Positions 1 to 11,598 of a DNA stretch of 64,000 nucleotides are shown piece by piece (position 1 is the first letter of the stretch; the number at the start of each line of letters is the position of its first letter). The notes under the pieces are model-generated. The model did not search any database, was not told the DNA's origin, and saw only the letters and a list, made by a program, of their open reading frames with translations. Made by a program: the position numbers and the translations under genes. This DNA comes from Venturia oleaginea (taxonomy: Eukaryota > Ascomycota > Dothideomycetes > Venturiales > Venturiaceae): contig JABMLP010000019.1 in assembly GCA_013176395.1 (NCBI GenBank), positions 1,054,001 to 1,118,000 of the forward strand. Direction: 5' to 3'.

Positions 1-47
1 TTTATTCACTGCTGTAAATTCATTCACATTCATTCCTTACGACCAAA

Positions 48-1157
48 ATGAAATTCACAAAATCTTGCTTCGCTGGTCTTTCATTGGCAACCTCCGCCCT
101 CGCTCTGCCAGCAGAGCTAGCTAGCGAAGTTGGAAAGAAAGCCAGTGCTCAAGAAGTTGCTTCCGTCGGCTATGCAACTATGAACGGAGGGTAAGCATTT
201 ATGCACTCGTTTAGCGCAATTGGGGTTAACATTTCGAAGAACAAGTGGTGGCAAAGGTGGTTCAGTCGTCAATGTCGCCTCGTTCGCTGAGCTGGAGAAA
301 GCTTGTGCCGGCTCTTCTCCAGCGATCATTATGGTGACAGGGAAAATCTCGACAGCAGGCAAGATCAGAGTCGGGTCAAATAAGTCGATCATTGGGAAGA
401 GCTCGCGTGCCGGTATGTTTTAAAAAAAAAAAAAAAAAAAGAGAAAGGAAAACAACCATCATCCAGATGCACACTAACTTCAGAACAACAGAGCTTGCGG
501 GGGCTGGATTTTTCATTTGGAAATCAAAAAATGTCATAATCCGCAACTTGAAGATCCACCATGTCCTATCATCCAATGGCGATGCGATAGGAATTCAGGC
601 CTCAACAAATATTTGGATTGACCACGTTGATGTCTCATCTGATAAGACCCACGGCAAAGACTATTACGATGGTCTGATCGATATGAGCCACGCGACGGAC
701 TTTGTCACCGTCAGCAACTCACACATCCATGACCACTACAAGGCATCACTGGTGGGCCATTCCGACAAGAACTCTGCAGAAGATACTGGGAAACTACGCG
801 TCACATACTGCGGCAACTTCTGGGAGAATATCAACTCGCGAGCTCCCTCTTTGCGATTCGGAACCGCTCACATCTTCGACAGTATGTTCGTTAATGTCAC
901 TGGACGGCATCAACGTTCGAAAGGGAGCCCACGCCCACGTGGAGAACGATGCATTCTCTGGCTCTCTGAAACCTCTTTACACTGTTGATTCTACAGGTTC
1001 TGCGGTGTCGACGGGCAACGACTTTGGCACCAGCAACTCAACTCGGCTGCTCAAGACGGGAACTATGAAGAGTGTGCCGTACAAGTACACTCTGCGGACT
1101 ATGGCGGAGATGAAAGCGACCGTGCCCAAGACTGCCGGAAACACACTTTCTTTTTGA
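48..1157 (+). CDS. Pectate lyase, polysaccharide lyase family 1, with an apparent +1 frameshift
   Basis: Secreted enzyme that cleaves pectate by beta-elimination. Reading: exon 1 48-190, intron 191-239, exon 2 240-412, intron 413-491 (holds an 18-A run), exon 3 492-1157. A signal peptide (MKFTKSCFAGLSLATSALA) opens the protein. Family signatures are WIDHVDVSSD and the RAPSLRFG catalytic/substrate motif. After FVNV the frame slips: the conserved DGINVRKGA block and the rest up to the stop lie in the +1 frame, so one base around 896-900 is extra. The spliced length is 982 nt, and 981 gives exactly 326 codons plus stop, close to the usual family size. No intron with GT..AG limits repairs the frame without removing the conserved block. 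It is either a recent null allele or an assembly error. The family call is firm; whether it is functional is open. Confidence 0.85.
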
Positions 1158-3024
1158 GAGGAAAAATCGTGATGGTTCTTGCACAGCGATGAAAATTTAT
1201 GATATCCCAGGGTTTAATCCAGATGTACTTATGTCTTGTCTCGATGACTGTTCGATGCTCGAATAATATTTTATGCCCCTTTTTCCTTTTTATCATTCTC
1301 TCTCGCAAAGTTGTCGTGAGGGTGTCAGTGGAAACAGTGGTGAAAAATATTATCCCAATTCCGATAGAAACTCTAAACCCTTGAGTTCCCCTTACACTTC
1401 TTCTTATTCTTGATTATCTACAAAGTTTTCTCTATCGTGATGGTGTTTTCTTTCAATTTACTGCCTCTTTTTCTCTTTCTCATCCTAAAACAGTCGCCAA
1501 TTATGTAGCCGGAGAGCAAGATCACGTTGATTCAAGGTTCGAAACGTACAGGCAAGATGATTCTCAAAACCTACAAACATCAATCACATCCCCTCCTACT
1601 CTCGATGAGACATCCTCATTAGCCACAGTTTCTACATGAGCACGACCTTTTGTCAAAACAATATTTTGCTCCTGGCCATTAGATGTCTACCCTCCATCTT
1701 GCGACTTTCGAAATCAACCCTTCTAAAATCCGACGCAAATGAACCCCTTCACAATTATCCATTGAAAAAGACACGTCCGGACAACTAGGTACTCATCAAC
1801 CAGGTATTCCAAAAACGGTACCACCCGACATTTCACCTCTACCTCTGCCTCTCAATCAATTCCACAGCCCACCTCGAGATTTCCCTTCACTACCACTACA
1901 TATCCTGCCTCTTACTCGCACCTTTCACCGGACTACGCTCCTACCCAAACAAAATTCACAGATCCTGTGCCTCCCCCCAAATAGCCACGACTCTCGAAAT
2001 CGCCAAGAAGACCGTCTCGGCCGTTGTCAAAGACTCGGGAGAAGGGACAATACTTGCCCAGCAGTTGGCTAATCGTACCGATCTGGAGGCCGGATTTCCT
2101 CCTGATTTGGACTAGAACCGCGGTTGTAGATGATGGGATGATCGGTATTCCTCCGAGATCTGGAACAAAATGGACGACGGGACAATCACCACCTGTTCGA
2201 AGACATTGTGGACGGGGTTGGGTGAACGTATACCGACCGGGAAGGCTGAGTTGATCTCCAAGGATGTGAATTCCCTCGAAACAATTTTCATGGATGTAAT
2301 AGGTAAAAGGTTGAGAAGACTCTTGTGAGCCTTGTGGTTCAGGGTATGCATAGATGCAGCGGAGAAAGGCAGCGTTGAAGGGCCATCTCTCGTTGTTCCA
2401 TCAGACAAGGCATATTAGGTACAACTCTCCCATGCTGCGAAGAGCGAGCAGAAAAAGTCATCGACATAGTCAACACGGAGGCACATCTTCATTTCCACCT
2501 TTCACTAGTCTACCCTTTCCACGCACCTCAGCCAGACACATCACACCCGACTCCACCAAGCCCCCCCAAAGCATTACCACAGCCAACCGGTACCCAATTT
2601 TCATGCCCAGCATATAATTACAAAGGAAGAAGATATAAGTAATCTCTCCATAGAATTACCAGGCGCACCAGATCAGATACGAATTTCCCGCTCGGAAAAC
2701 ACATCCCAATTAATAATAAGAGTATAGAAAAGATAAGGAGGAAAATGTATCAATGCAACGCTCCAAAATTCTGCAAAAGCCTGTAAATACCCAACCAAGC
2801 TCCGTTTTAGATAGTTAGTATGCTCGGTATGCTTCTGGGTGTTGTTGCCTTGATCTTTCTTTCTGCAGTGCTTTGTATGTGTACCAACTCCACAATATAA
2901 ACAAGTTCTACCATCCACTCGACAACGCGCTCAGATCCAGTATAAACTCCATACGCGCGCATCAGGAGTGGTGTTATTATCATGGTCAATCGATCGGTCG
3001 TTCGTGGGTATCAAAAGAGGTGCT
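1158..3024. other. Gene-poor stretch with a possible coding remnant
   Basis: No complete gene is visible. Two short stretches read like degraded coding sequence: about 1995-2117 (frame starting near EIAKKTVSAVVKDSGEG) and about 2149-2328 (SSEIWNKMDDGTITTC, then TGLGERIPTGKAELISKDV). They are in different frames and I do not recognise a family. The rest probably holds the 3' ends of the two flanking genes. Confidence 0.4.
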
Positions 3025-5948
3025 TCACTTCTCCGTCTTAGCAGCCTTCCTCTTTCGCAAAACCTTATCCCAGTCCTCTTCATCCTCGTCATCGGTCTTG
3101 CCAGTAGAGGGTGTCTTCTTGCCGCCATGATGCATCATAGCGTTAAGAAACCCGCCACTCTTCTTTTTGTTGAGGGTATTGGCCAGTGGCTGAGCAGCGG
3201 TGCTACCAGCAGTGATGGTGGATCCGCCATCTGGAAAGGAGACTGGCTTGTATCGAGAGGGCTGCCCAATGTTGCTGCGTTCCGATGGTGCAACCGAGGG
3301 AGCATATCCTGGAGCAAATGGAGGGAGGTTGCCCATGGTAGGCAAGTTGAAGTTGGCCATGCTCATAGCGCGACCGTTGGGCTGCATGAATCCGGACTGT
3401 GAGGCCATACTCATGGTGCGAGCTTGGTGCAGTGGAGGTCGGGTTCCAGCGCCGCCGTTGGTCGCAACAGATATTGGACGGTTACCGTACTGGTTACCTC
3501 CTGCCATGAAGGGTTGCCCCATGATAGACTGGTTGCTCATCATCGGCGCGACGCCCATCATGGATTGACCGCTGCCCATGACAGACCCTCCTCCCATGCC
3601 CAGTTGCATATTTTGGCTCTGCAGCTCATACAATTGCTGCTGCAAAGCAATTTGCTGTTGTAGCGCGGCAATCTGTTGCTGTTGGAACTGAGGATCGACC
3701 GGCATGCCGTAGCCACCCATTTGAACCATCGGCATCTGAGGCCCCATGCCAGGCATCGGGCTCATCTGGCCAGCAGCGGGAAGAAATCCCATTCCATTTG
3801 GTCCATTGGGACTGCCGCGTCTTGCTGCCTTCCCTCGTTCCTCATCTACGATGATGCCGATGAGACCATTGGGCGGAAGATTGGCGTTGCGAGGAGGCGG
3901 GCCTCGTGGGGCAGCTCCATACTGCAACATGGCTCCAGGGTTGTTGAATCTAAGTTGTTCGCGATTGGCCCCTTGCACGAGATCTGCACCAACGTAGGGT
4001 AGATCTTGTGGGTTTACACGTGGTGCAAATATCGGCAAGTTGCTTTGCCTTGTCTTATTGGTCTGACGGGCACCCGCTGAACCGGGTCGCGGCATTTGGT
4101 TGCTGACGAAGGAGTTGGAGCTGTTTCGTGGGTCAGGTGGGCGGTTATTATTGGGGAAGTTGTGTGCTTGAAGTATAGCCAGAGGAACATCATCATCTTC
4201 ATCATCGCTGCCTGCGTTGGACTGCGTGAAACTCAAGTTGGGAGCACTCATGTTGTTGCGTGAGTAGTCGGGACGAGCAGGGCCAGAGTGATCCCCGATA
4301 TCCTTCTTCATCCTCTGCCGCCATATCGCGTGTTGTGCTTCCTTGTGCGCCTGGAGCTTGCGCTTTTGTGACTGTACTTCTTCATCGTCGGAGTCGTCTT
4401 CATAGTCATCATCAGATTCACTCTCCACCGGAGCTTTGCCATTGCCGGCGACCTTCTTCTCTTGTTCTTTGAGCGCTGCAAACTGCGCGGCAGTCATAAC
4501 ACCCGCCTGAGATCCCGTTTTGGTGTGCGAGGGTAGTCCAAGCATGCTGCGAGTTTCTGTTTGACGAATAGCATTGATAACAGAGGGATCAAAGTCTAGT
4601 GATTCGGCCCCCTCTGTCATTGTCAATGTTCTTGTGGCTCGTGGAGTCGTGCTGTTCGAAGCTGACCCCTGGAAGTTGTTGGGGACAGGTGTAATTTCTC
4701 TGCCATGGCCCAGGAACGACGAGCCGTTCAGAGGAGTGCTCGAACCCGAAGAGCCGATGGATGGCGTCTTTAATGAGTTGTCAGAGGAGGAGTGCGAGAT
4801 GACCTTGCCCTGTGGTGGAAAGAGACCTTTTTCGGCGTTGTTGTTTGCGCGTCCTAGCGGACTGCCCTCATAGCCACTGTTTCTAACGTTCGGGCCTCCA
4901 CGCACCGACCTCGCTGATTCCCGTACCATTCGCGCGTCTGCATCTTCGCTGCCGTCTGGGGATCGATTGAATGATGGCTGGTTACGCAACTCGTGGTTGG
5001 GCAAAGGCGGACTGAGCTCGTCCGATGACGAATCGTTGACGCGTAAGTATGGGAAGGTCTTCAAGGCTTTGGGAGGATCCTTGTGAGGGGGAGGCGGCGG
5101 CGGCGGTTCATCGTAGACTGGGGATTCACTGAGTCGAGGAGAAGCCATCAGCTTGTCGGTCGAATTACGGCGGTTCCAAAAAGGGGATTGCTGCGAATCC
5201 CGTTTCGGAAGATCAGCTTCCTAAGCAGTTTATTAGCTCATTGATCCTCATATCCAACAACGGCGAAGCATCTTACAGAATGCATTCTTAAAGCTGGCGG
5301 TGGTTGACGGATGCTGGACGACTGCTCCATCACTCTGCTCGGACGATTGGAAGAGTTAAATTCGCTGAAAATATCGTCGTCAAAGCCTGTATCAAGATCT
5401 TCCGACAAGTTCAGCCAATTTGGCGAAGATTGTGCCTGAACAATGTCAATTCTCTGGACCCGCAAATCTGAAACATCAATCTTGGAGCTCACTTTTTTCA
5501 AGACGGGTTCCGCGGGTGAATGCAGCGTCGATGAAGAGCTGAAGCGTGTGGCTGGAGGGTCAAATATTCTTGATTTCGCAGAAGTAGCCGCACTGCTATT
5601 GCTGCCTCTGTAGACGTGATCATCAGCGTTCGGTCCGCGGAAACAGTAGAATTTACGTCAAAAGCAGTCTGGTATGGAGTTTTGGGCACACAGAAGGCGC
5701 AATTGAATGCTGTTGTAGACTTACCGATTGGACGAGTTCGAGTCTTCGTCGTAGGAAGATTGACGCGCAGCTTGGTACGGTATGTTTGGTGCATCCAGAG
5801 CTCCAATCGACTTTCTGTGGGCCTCGTCGCGAGGTATCACTCGGAAGCCAGATGACGGCGCGGCGGAACCGCTGCTGTCTCCTGTCACGTCCAAGCTGTT
5901 CCCACCAGATTTTCTTCGCGTAAAAGCCTTTAGGCCGAACGGAGGCAT
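3025..5948 (-). CDS. Conserved-looking disordered protein of 916 aa, function unknown
   Basis: Three exons on the minus strand: 5948-5725, 5607-5277 and 5220-3025, joined at GTAAGT..CTACAG and GTAAGA..CTTAG. The spliced frame is open for 917 codons including stop. The N-terminus (MPPFGLKAFTRRKS) is basic; most of the chain is Ser/Pro/Asn rich and likely disordered. Other features are a proline run (PPPPPPPHK), acidic patches (ESESDDDYEDDSDDEE), a basic helix-like stretch (KRKLQAHKEAQHAIWRQRM), a Gln/Met-rich region and a charged tail ending EEDWDKVLRKRKAAKTEK. No catalytic motif, signal peptide or membrane segment is seen. I do not recognise the family; the layout suggests a scaffold or regulatory protein, but that is inference. 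Confidence 0.75.
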
Positions 5949-6547
5949 TGAGATTATGATGTTGTAGGAGGCTCGTTAAGCGGGTGAAAGTGTTCACAAG
6001 CCGCCCGTGGACTAGATCTGGGGGATGCTAGTTTAAGTGCTAGACATTTATGTCGCGTCGTGGAGTCGTCTGTATCGTGGCGGACGTCTCGAGGAACCGA
6101 GATTAGGTATAATTACAGATTATGGCGTATGATTGGGTGTAGTGGAAGAGAAGTCTAGATAGGAATGGAAGAGATGTAGAAGCGAAGGGTCGTGGAAAGG
6201 AGTCTGTTGATCGAAGGGTATTGTTAGTATCGATCCCAGTACGGTGTCGCAATGTAGCAGTTGCAGATACGGAAGAGTGTGCGTAGTTTGGCGATAGATG
6301 GGAGAAGAAGGATATGTTCGTCGGAGAGGTTGGTACAGGTGGATTGGCATGTGGATAGGGGAACAAGCTGCATGCGTGGGAAAAAAGCCAGGGCAAGCTC
6401 GTGATGAAACGCAAAATGGTAAGAATGGTAAGAATGGTCGGTTGTTTGCACGGACAATCTCCTTGTCTCTGAAATGGTCGGTGCCGAAGCCAAAGGTGGT
6501 GGTGGTGGTGATACGGGAATCGATGTCGACTTTTTGTGTGGCTGGCC

Positions 6548-6596
6548 GGGTGCTGGGTGCTGGGTGCTGGGTGCTGGGTTCTGGGTGCTGGGTTCC
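6548..6596. repeat. 7-bp tandem repeat (GGGTGCT)
   Basis: Seven head-to-tail copies of a 7-bp unit, GGGTGCT with variants GGGTTCT and GGGTTCC. Because 7 is not a multiple of 3, the array opens all reading frames and explains the spurious ORFs on both strands. Confidence 0.9.
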
Positions 6597-6806
6597 GGAT
6601 GTTTGGAACAAGTTGAAGGGCGGCTCTTACCTGGAGGGGGAAACGAAGGTGGCAGCAGCAAAGTAGTCTTTCTTGAGGGTCTGCAAGTGTTGTTGAGATG
6701 TTTTGTTGGAGGTTTACTCGTATGTGACAGTTTCTTTGGCGGCGCTGACAGGTCCGTCCTAGACAGGAACGGGGCCGGCAAACAGGAGAGGCGAGAGACA
6801 GACAGG

Positions 6807-6872
6807 ACAAAACAGGACAGGACAGGACAGGACAGGCCAGAGCCAGAGCCAGAGCCCGAGCCAGAGCCAGTG
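6807..6872. repeat. Adjacent simple repeats, ACAGG and AGAGCC type
   Basis: A purine-rich array of GACAG/ACAGG pentamers runs into AGAGCC/CGAGCC hexamers. It lies in non-coding sequence upstream of the methyltransferase. Confidence 0.75.
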
Positions 6873-7551
6873 CGCAGACGAGTCGACTAATGCATCCGAT
6901 GCCTACGTAATCCAGCCTTTGGACGCGAATGCCTCTTCACGGCAGCCTTGCAAATACCACCGAGTAAGACTTGAGCATTATGGTACGGACTACGGAGGCT
7001 TTGGATGACTATCGCTTCTGTGTCTCTGCGTCGGTCCATGCTGCTCCAGCCTGTCGATTGAAAAGCGAATCTTCTGGGACATTATTGCGCCACACTCTGC
7101 AAACAAAGAGGCGTGAACCAAATTTAGGTCGGGCCCTGCCCTAGAGATCCGCAGAGCCTCTCCCTGCTTCGACTTGGAATATGACATACTTCGTCGCTCT
7201 GCTCTGCTGTGCTCTGTCTACTGTGCTCTGCTCAGCTTCGACTTCGAACATGACATGCTCCCATTTCCTCGTTCCAATACTTCTACCATTGCTGTCCTCC
7301 TGCATCCCTCTGGTCGTGAACGAAACAGTAACGCCGTGTGAGAAACATCCGGCTCCTCAGTGGAAATAGGCCAACTGCGCGAAGGCGGGTGTCCAGACGG
7401 CGCCATGCATTAGTTGATCCATTTCCACGCTATCAAGACCATTTCGGCACACAGTCAGCCACAGTCAGCCACGGCCAGCCACAGCCGCTCCCAAGGAATC
7501 GTCCGCCTCTCCACAGTACCAAACCAACCATCCCATTTTCGCGACTGCACA

Positions 7552-9421
7552 ATGTCCTTGGCTTCCGAGGCTCTCGTTGGCTTCCAGAACGGTCAAGCTT
7601 ACGATCAGAACCGTCCATCCTATCATCCCGAAGTCGTTGATAAACTCCTGCAAGCACTGCATATCAAAGGTGTTGCCGGCGCTCAGGTGCTTGATTTGGC
7701 TGCCGGCACAGGAAAGTTTACTGAACTGCTGGCCAAGCGAGACGAACAGTTCCAGATAACCGCTGTCGAACCGCACCATGGCATGAAAAACGAGCTGGAG
7801 AAGAAACATCTATCCAACGTCAACGTTCTCACTGGCTTAGCCACGAACATCCCACTACCCGATCAAGCCGTTGATGCCGTAATCATAGGTGCGTAGTCAA
7901 ATCATCAACGCGCTGCTCTTGATTTCCATTTTGATTCCATGCCATTTGTTGCCTCCCTCCATTCCCAGTGTCACTGTCTCGGGCCCGACATTTTACCAGT
8001 GCAACCCGGACACAGAGTCTCATCCACGTTGTTGCTAACGTGTGAGCCCTAATACCCCTACCCGCTCCCTCAAACATCCCGGCGGGTGGACTCTGAGGAA
8101 TAATCTGCTGAAATACTCAACAGCTCAGGCCTTTCATTGGTTTGCGACACAGAATGCGCTCAAAGAATTGCACCGCGTTATTAGGCTTGCTGGCGTTCTC
8201 GGTATGGTGTGGAACATCGAGGACTGTGAGTGCTGATCCAGTCATCGTCTGTGTCGGTGTCTGATCAAAGCAGACAATCAGACTGAAGAAGCCACGAAGA
8301 CCACGAAATGGGAGGCCAAGCTCAACGACTTCATCTGGACCTTCAAGGACGATGCGCCACGCTTCCGTAACTCCCAGTGGAAAGCCATATTCGACAATCA
8401 GGTCAAGTCTACGCCGTTCAACATCACAGCATTTGCAAGCCCGCTTTTCTCTCTTCCGCTGGGAGAGGATGAGGTGAAGTGGACCGTGTGGTTGACCAAG
8501 GAGAAGATATGGGATAGATTCAGCACCTTGAGCCAGATTGCCATACTCGAGGGCGAAGCGCTAGAGGTGAGTCCATAATTTCTCAGCACTTCCTCACATT
8601 CCTTCTTTCCCCGAAGAATTCCAAGATCCATTTCTCCAACGCGATGCCACGGTAAGGCCGACCATTCATTACCCTCGACGAGTATCTAAAAAGTGTCCAT
8701 GATTGTTGAATTGACGATTATGATGTCGACATTGTTAGATAATGGAGCGATATCAAAAACAATTCGAATAGAGCTTCAAAAAATCTGTACCAGTGGCATA
8801 TAAATCCAGAGAACATCCCACCTACAGACCTGTGGTTACAGCGGGGCTACCAGTTCATTCTATGAGTCCGCCTTCGAGGGAAGGTGTCAAATCTGGGGCT
8901 AGCAATTCGAGATCGATATACCTCAACTTCTGGCGATATTAGCTCCTAGAGCTACCGGAAATTTATCGATATTGATCCGCAATCAAGTATGATTAGCTAC
9001 TCTCTACTGTTAGACCAAGGGACATGAATAACAGGCCTGATATGCTGTGGTACCACGAATGTTTTACTTGGATTGTTCAAGGCTTGATCATATGTCTGTT
9101 TAGACCTCTCCAATCAGGAGCTCCACAAATTTACGTATGAATCATGAATACTGCCATTCCGGAAATTGTGGTAGATGCTCCCAGGCCTCTTTTGTCATAT
9201 CTTATTCTTGGTGTAGCTGCTTCTGTCCGCAATCGCGTGTCGCTTGCAGTATGTGATAGACTGACGTGGGATTGCAGAATGCCCGGCAAGTGTTCGATGT
9301 AGCCCTGGCCGGCGACGATGTTGAGACTAACGAGGCGGGAGAGGTCGCGCTGCACGGTTCGACCTATTTGCACTGGACCAGTCGAGTTCCAGATGTGCCG
9401 ATTGGAAGTGGAGGGGAGTGA
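7552..9421 (+). CDS. SAM-dependent methyltransferase, class I (Methyltransf_11 type)
   Basis: Four exons: 7552-7888, 8124-8225, 8274-8566 and 9278-9421, giving 291 aa with all phases consistent. The SAM-binding glycine motif is VLDLAAGTGKFTELL (about residues 47-61), followed by the acidic strand end ITAVEPHHGM. The motif AQAFHWF after the first splice and the C-terminal LHWTSRVP ending are typical of small fungal methyltransferases related to yeast Crg1/Tmt1, which methylate small acids. The actual substrate cannot be read from sequence. The last intron (8567-9277) is 711 nt, very long for this genome; exon 4 continues the family alignment directly (EGEALE then NARQVFDVAL), which supports the join. 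The start is the first ATG in frame after an upstream run of stops. Confidence 0.85.
8567..9277 (+). other. Exceptionally long intron (711 nt) of the methyltransferase gene
   Basis: Starts GTGAGT and ends ATTGCAG. Other introns in this window are about 50-250 nt. A short open stretch near 8620-8655 ends in a GTAAGG and could be a cryptic exon, but it does not fit the family. The interior has no ORF or terminal repeats that I can recognise; an old insertion is possible. Confidence 0.6.
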
Positions 9422-10841
9422 AGATGATGGGCATGGCTCGGCGCGACTGGGTCGCAGCTTGTACTATGGAGGGCAGTCAAGTGAGTGCATGTACTACTAC
9501 CTTTTTCTGATGTCTTTAGTGATGGGCAGATACCCTTCGGCGCGCTTCACTGACACAGCCCGCTGTCCTGGTTGAACTTGGGGAAAGCACAAAGCGCTTT
9601 CGGGATTACGGCAAGCTGAGCTATACTTGAGCCAATAGAAGTAGTTCAGACGAGCAAGCCTACCGTCATTGAATTCAGAGTAGTTCAAAAGCATTGTGCA
9701 TGTTGATCGTTCAAAAGGTCTTGTTGTTTGTTGGTGCAAGGGGAGTTGCAACTTGAAGTCAAAGATGGAAGGCGCGCCCAACGTCGATGAAAGAAGTCAA
9801 AGCGAAACGTATTGCTGACGAAGAGGACCTCTCATAGATCGATTGAAATACTTCCTCCATTAATTAACTCCACGATGCTATTAGCACGGTCCCTTCAGGC
9901 TCTGGCCTCAGCAACTGCTAAGAGAGAAAAAGAGGCTACCCAACTATTCACACTGAGGTGAAACAGGCTCAAATCGATGGCAAGTTACACACATCCCTTC
10001 CGACGATTGTCTTCTCATTGGCCATGTGGTATGTTTCTTGATCAGCGCCCTCAAACCTCCATGTTAACTGGTTTCTTAGACGGGTGAAAGAAGACCTATT
10101 TGAGAAGATCAAAGCCAATATGGTTGGGGATTTTGTTCGATGCGCGCTCGTGGCTATTCTATGGCGAGATGGACCGAGATGTTTGACATTACTAAACGAT
10201 GGCAAAAGACAGACCCAGAAGACAATTCTGCCATGATCCGTGGAAACAAGCTCGAAGGTATTTGAGAGTCTAAAGATGCCTACTTAGGCGCTCACTTCGA
10301 GATATTGAGTGAATATGTCTATAGACCGCTGCGTGAGGATGAGAGATGGGTGAGATGTCACTGATGGCAATTCTGCGTTGACGGCCGTCCTTTGCTGTTC
10401 TGGCATGCTGGTCGTGGATTGGGCGATCGCAAAAAGGGTTGGCGTTGATAAAGTTGCATTGTTCAGGTGCCCAATCCGTTGCCGTGCCAATATCCAGTAA
10501 ACAAGCCAAAACATGGATTTTCGAAAACGCTAAAGATAAGAGGCTGCACCTGCAGTTCTTGAGACATCATGACGCGAGAAAGAGCCAGTCTGGACTTCGC
10601 TATACGGTGAGCCGGGACTTTGAGTTTCCCAATGCTCTTCCTTACTCGTTGGTCTGTATCACTGTCACAGCAACGAATCTGCAAGTATCTACAGTCAAGT
10701 CTTTATATAAAGTCCTCCAACTCCCATGCCTTGCCTTCTCCATCAAACAGCTCATCCTTGCCCCTCAAGTCCTTCTGCTACTCGTACTTTTCTCAACTGA
10801 ACAAACAAATCTCAGCCTCGCTTACCATCACAATCATCAAA
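9422..10841. other. Intergenic stretch, no confident gene
   Basis: No gene can be supported. A short open frame near 10160-10265 (MARWTEMFDITKRWQKTDPE) has a coding look but no recognisable family and no clear exons around it; it may be a gene remnant. The right end is the promoter of the GPI-type protein gene, with TATATAAA-like sequence near 10704. Confidence 0.4.
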
Positions 10842-11186
10842 ATGCACTTTTCAACCCTCCTGACCCTTTCCCTCACCACCCTCGCTTCTGCCGTTGTCGC
10901 AACACCCCACCACGGCCAACACAACTACCCCGTCAACACGACCACCGCCTCACTACCAGAAACGTATGTATATCCCACTTCCACCCGTACTGAATCAGCA
11001 GCGGCGGGCCATGGATACGAGTATCCTCTCATCAACTCAACGACAACGGCGCAACTTGTCCAACCATCCGGCACTGGCACGACGTCAGCTCCGAGTGTTG
11101 TTCCTTTCACGGGGGCTTCGGCGCCTGTGAAAGGGGCGAGCTTGGCGCTGGTGATTCTTGCTGGAGTTGTGGTTGGGTGGTTTTAG
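10842..11186 (+). CDS. Small Ser/Thr-rich secreted protein, probably GPI-anchored
   Basis: 114 aa, single exon. The start follows an A-rich context (ATCAAAATG), good for a fungal start. N-terminal signal peptide MHFSTLLTLSLTTLASAVVA; the middle is rich in Thr, Ser, Pro and Tyr with NTT/NST glycosylation sequons; the C-terminus is a hydrophobic tail (GASLALVILAGVVVGWF) preceded by small residues, as needed for GPI attachment. It is likely a cell-wall or plasma-membrane surface protein. No domain family is recognised; the role is unknown. Longer frames upstream of this ATG are unlikely given the clean signal peptide. Confidence 0.75.
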   Translation: MHFSTLLTLSLTTLASAVVATPHHGQHNYPVNTTTASLPETYVYPTSTRTESAAAGHGYEYPLINSTTTAQLVQPSGTGTTSAPSVVPFTGASAPVKGASLALVILAGVVVGWF

Positions 11187-11598
11187 GTTGTCTTGTTTTG
11201 TCCAGTGATGACGGCAGTCTTTAGATGGAAGAATGGCGCTCTGATATCGATATCTTGGAGTTTTCGATTGGGACTTGGAAACCCCATCGCTATGGGAGAT
11301 AATTGCACGCTTTGCTTGTTGTACAAACGTATGACGGACGACTCGATGGCATGATGTGCGAAGGGGAGGGTGTGACGAGTTCGCCATTATGAACCATTTT
11401 TGAATGTTGATCGAAGGGAAAAGGCTTCCCGGAGTAATTCATGGGGTAGGGAGCGCGAACAAAACGAGGCAACATGGAAAAATGCTGCATTGACTATTCC
11501 GTACACAAACGCCTTGTCATGCATCCATTGCACCCAAATCCAGTGACTCCATTTGAACGCTATGATAACCCTTGATCCTCGATGGAACCGTCTAGCAT
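11187..11598. other. Convergent intergenic region
   Basis: Lies between the ends of the GPI-type gene (plus) and the PXR1-like gene (minus). No feature is seen beyond presumed 3' untranslated sequence. Confidence 0.4.

Larger units (their letters stand above)
5949..7551. promoter_or_regulatory. Divergent upstream region with low-complexity repeats
   Basis: 1.6 kb separates the start of the minus-strand 916-aa gene from the plus-strand methyltransferase. Long ORFs on both strands around 6100-6890 come from simple repeats and lack plausible domains, so I do not call genes. Upstream control signals for both genes should lie here, but I cannot point to specific sites. Confidence 0.4.

Noticed and set aside
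422..439. A18 run as a retroposed poly-A tail
   Set aside because: It lies inside a normally spliced intron of the pectate lyase, with no inserted sequence before it.
880..930. GTATGT at 882 as a small intron repairing the pectate lyase frame
   Set aside because: The only nearby acceptor would remove the conserved DGINVRKG block and does not restore the downstream frame.
6103..6890. Long overlapping ORFs on both strands (up to 235 codons) in the divergent region
   Set aside because: They run through simple repeats, have no domain, and are mirrored on the other strand; low-complexity sequence explains them.
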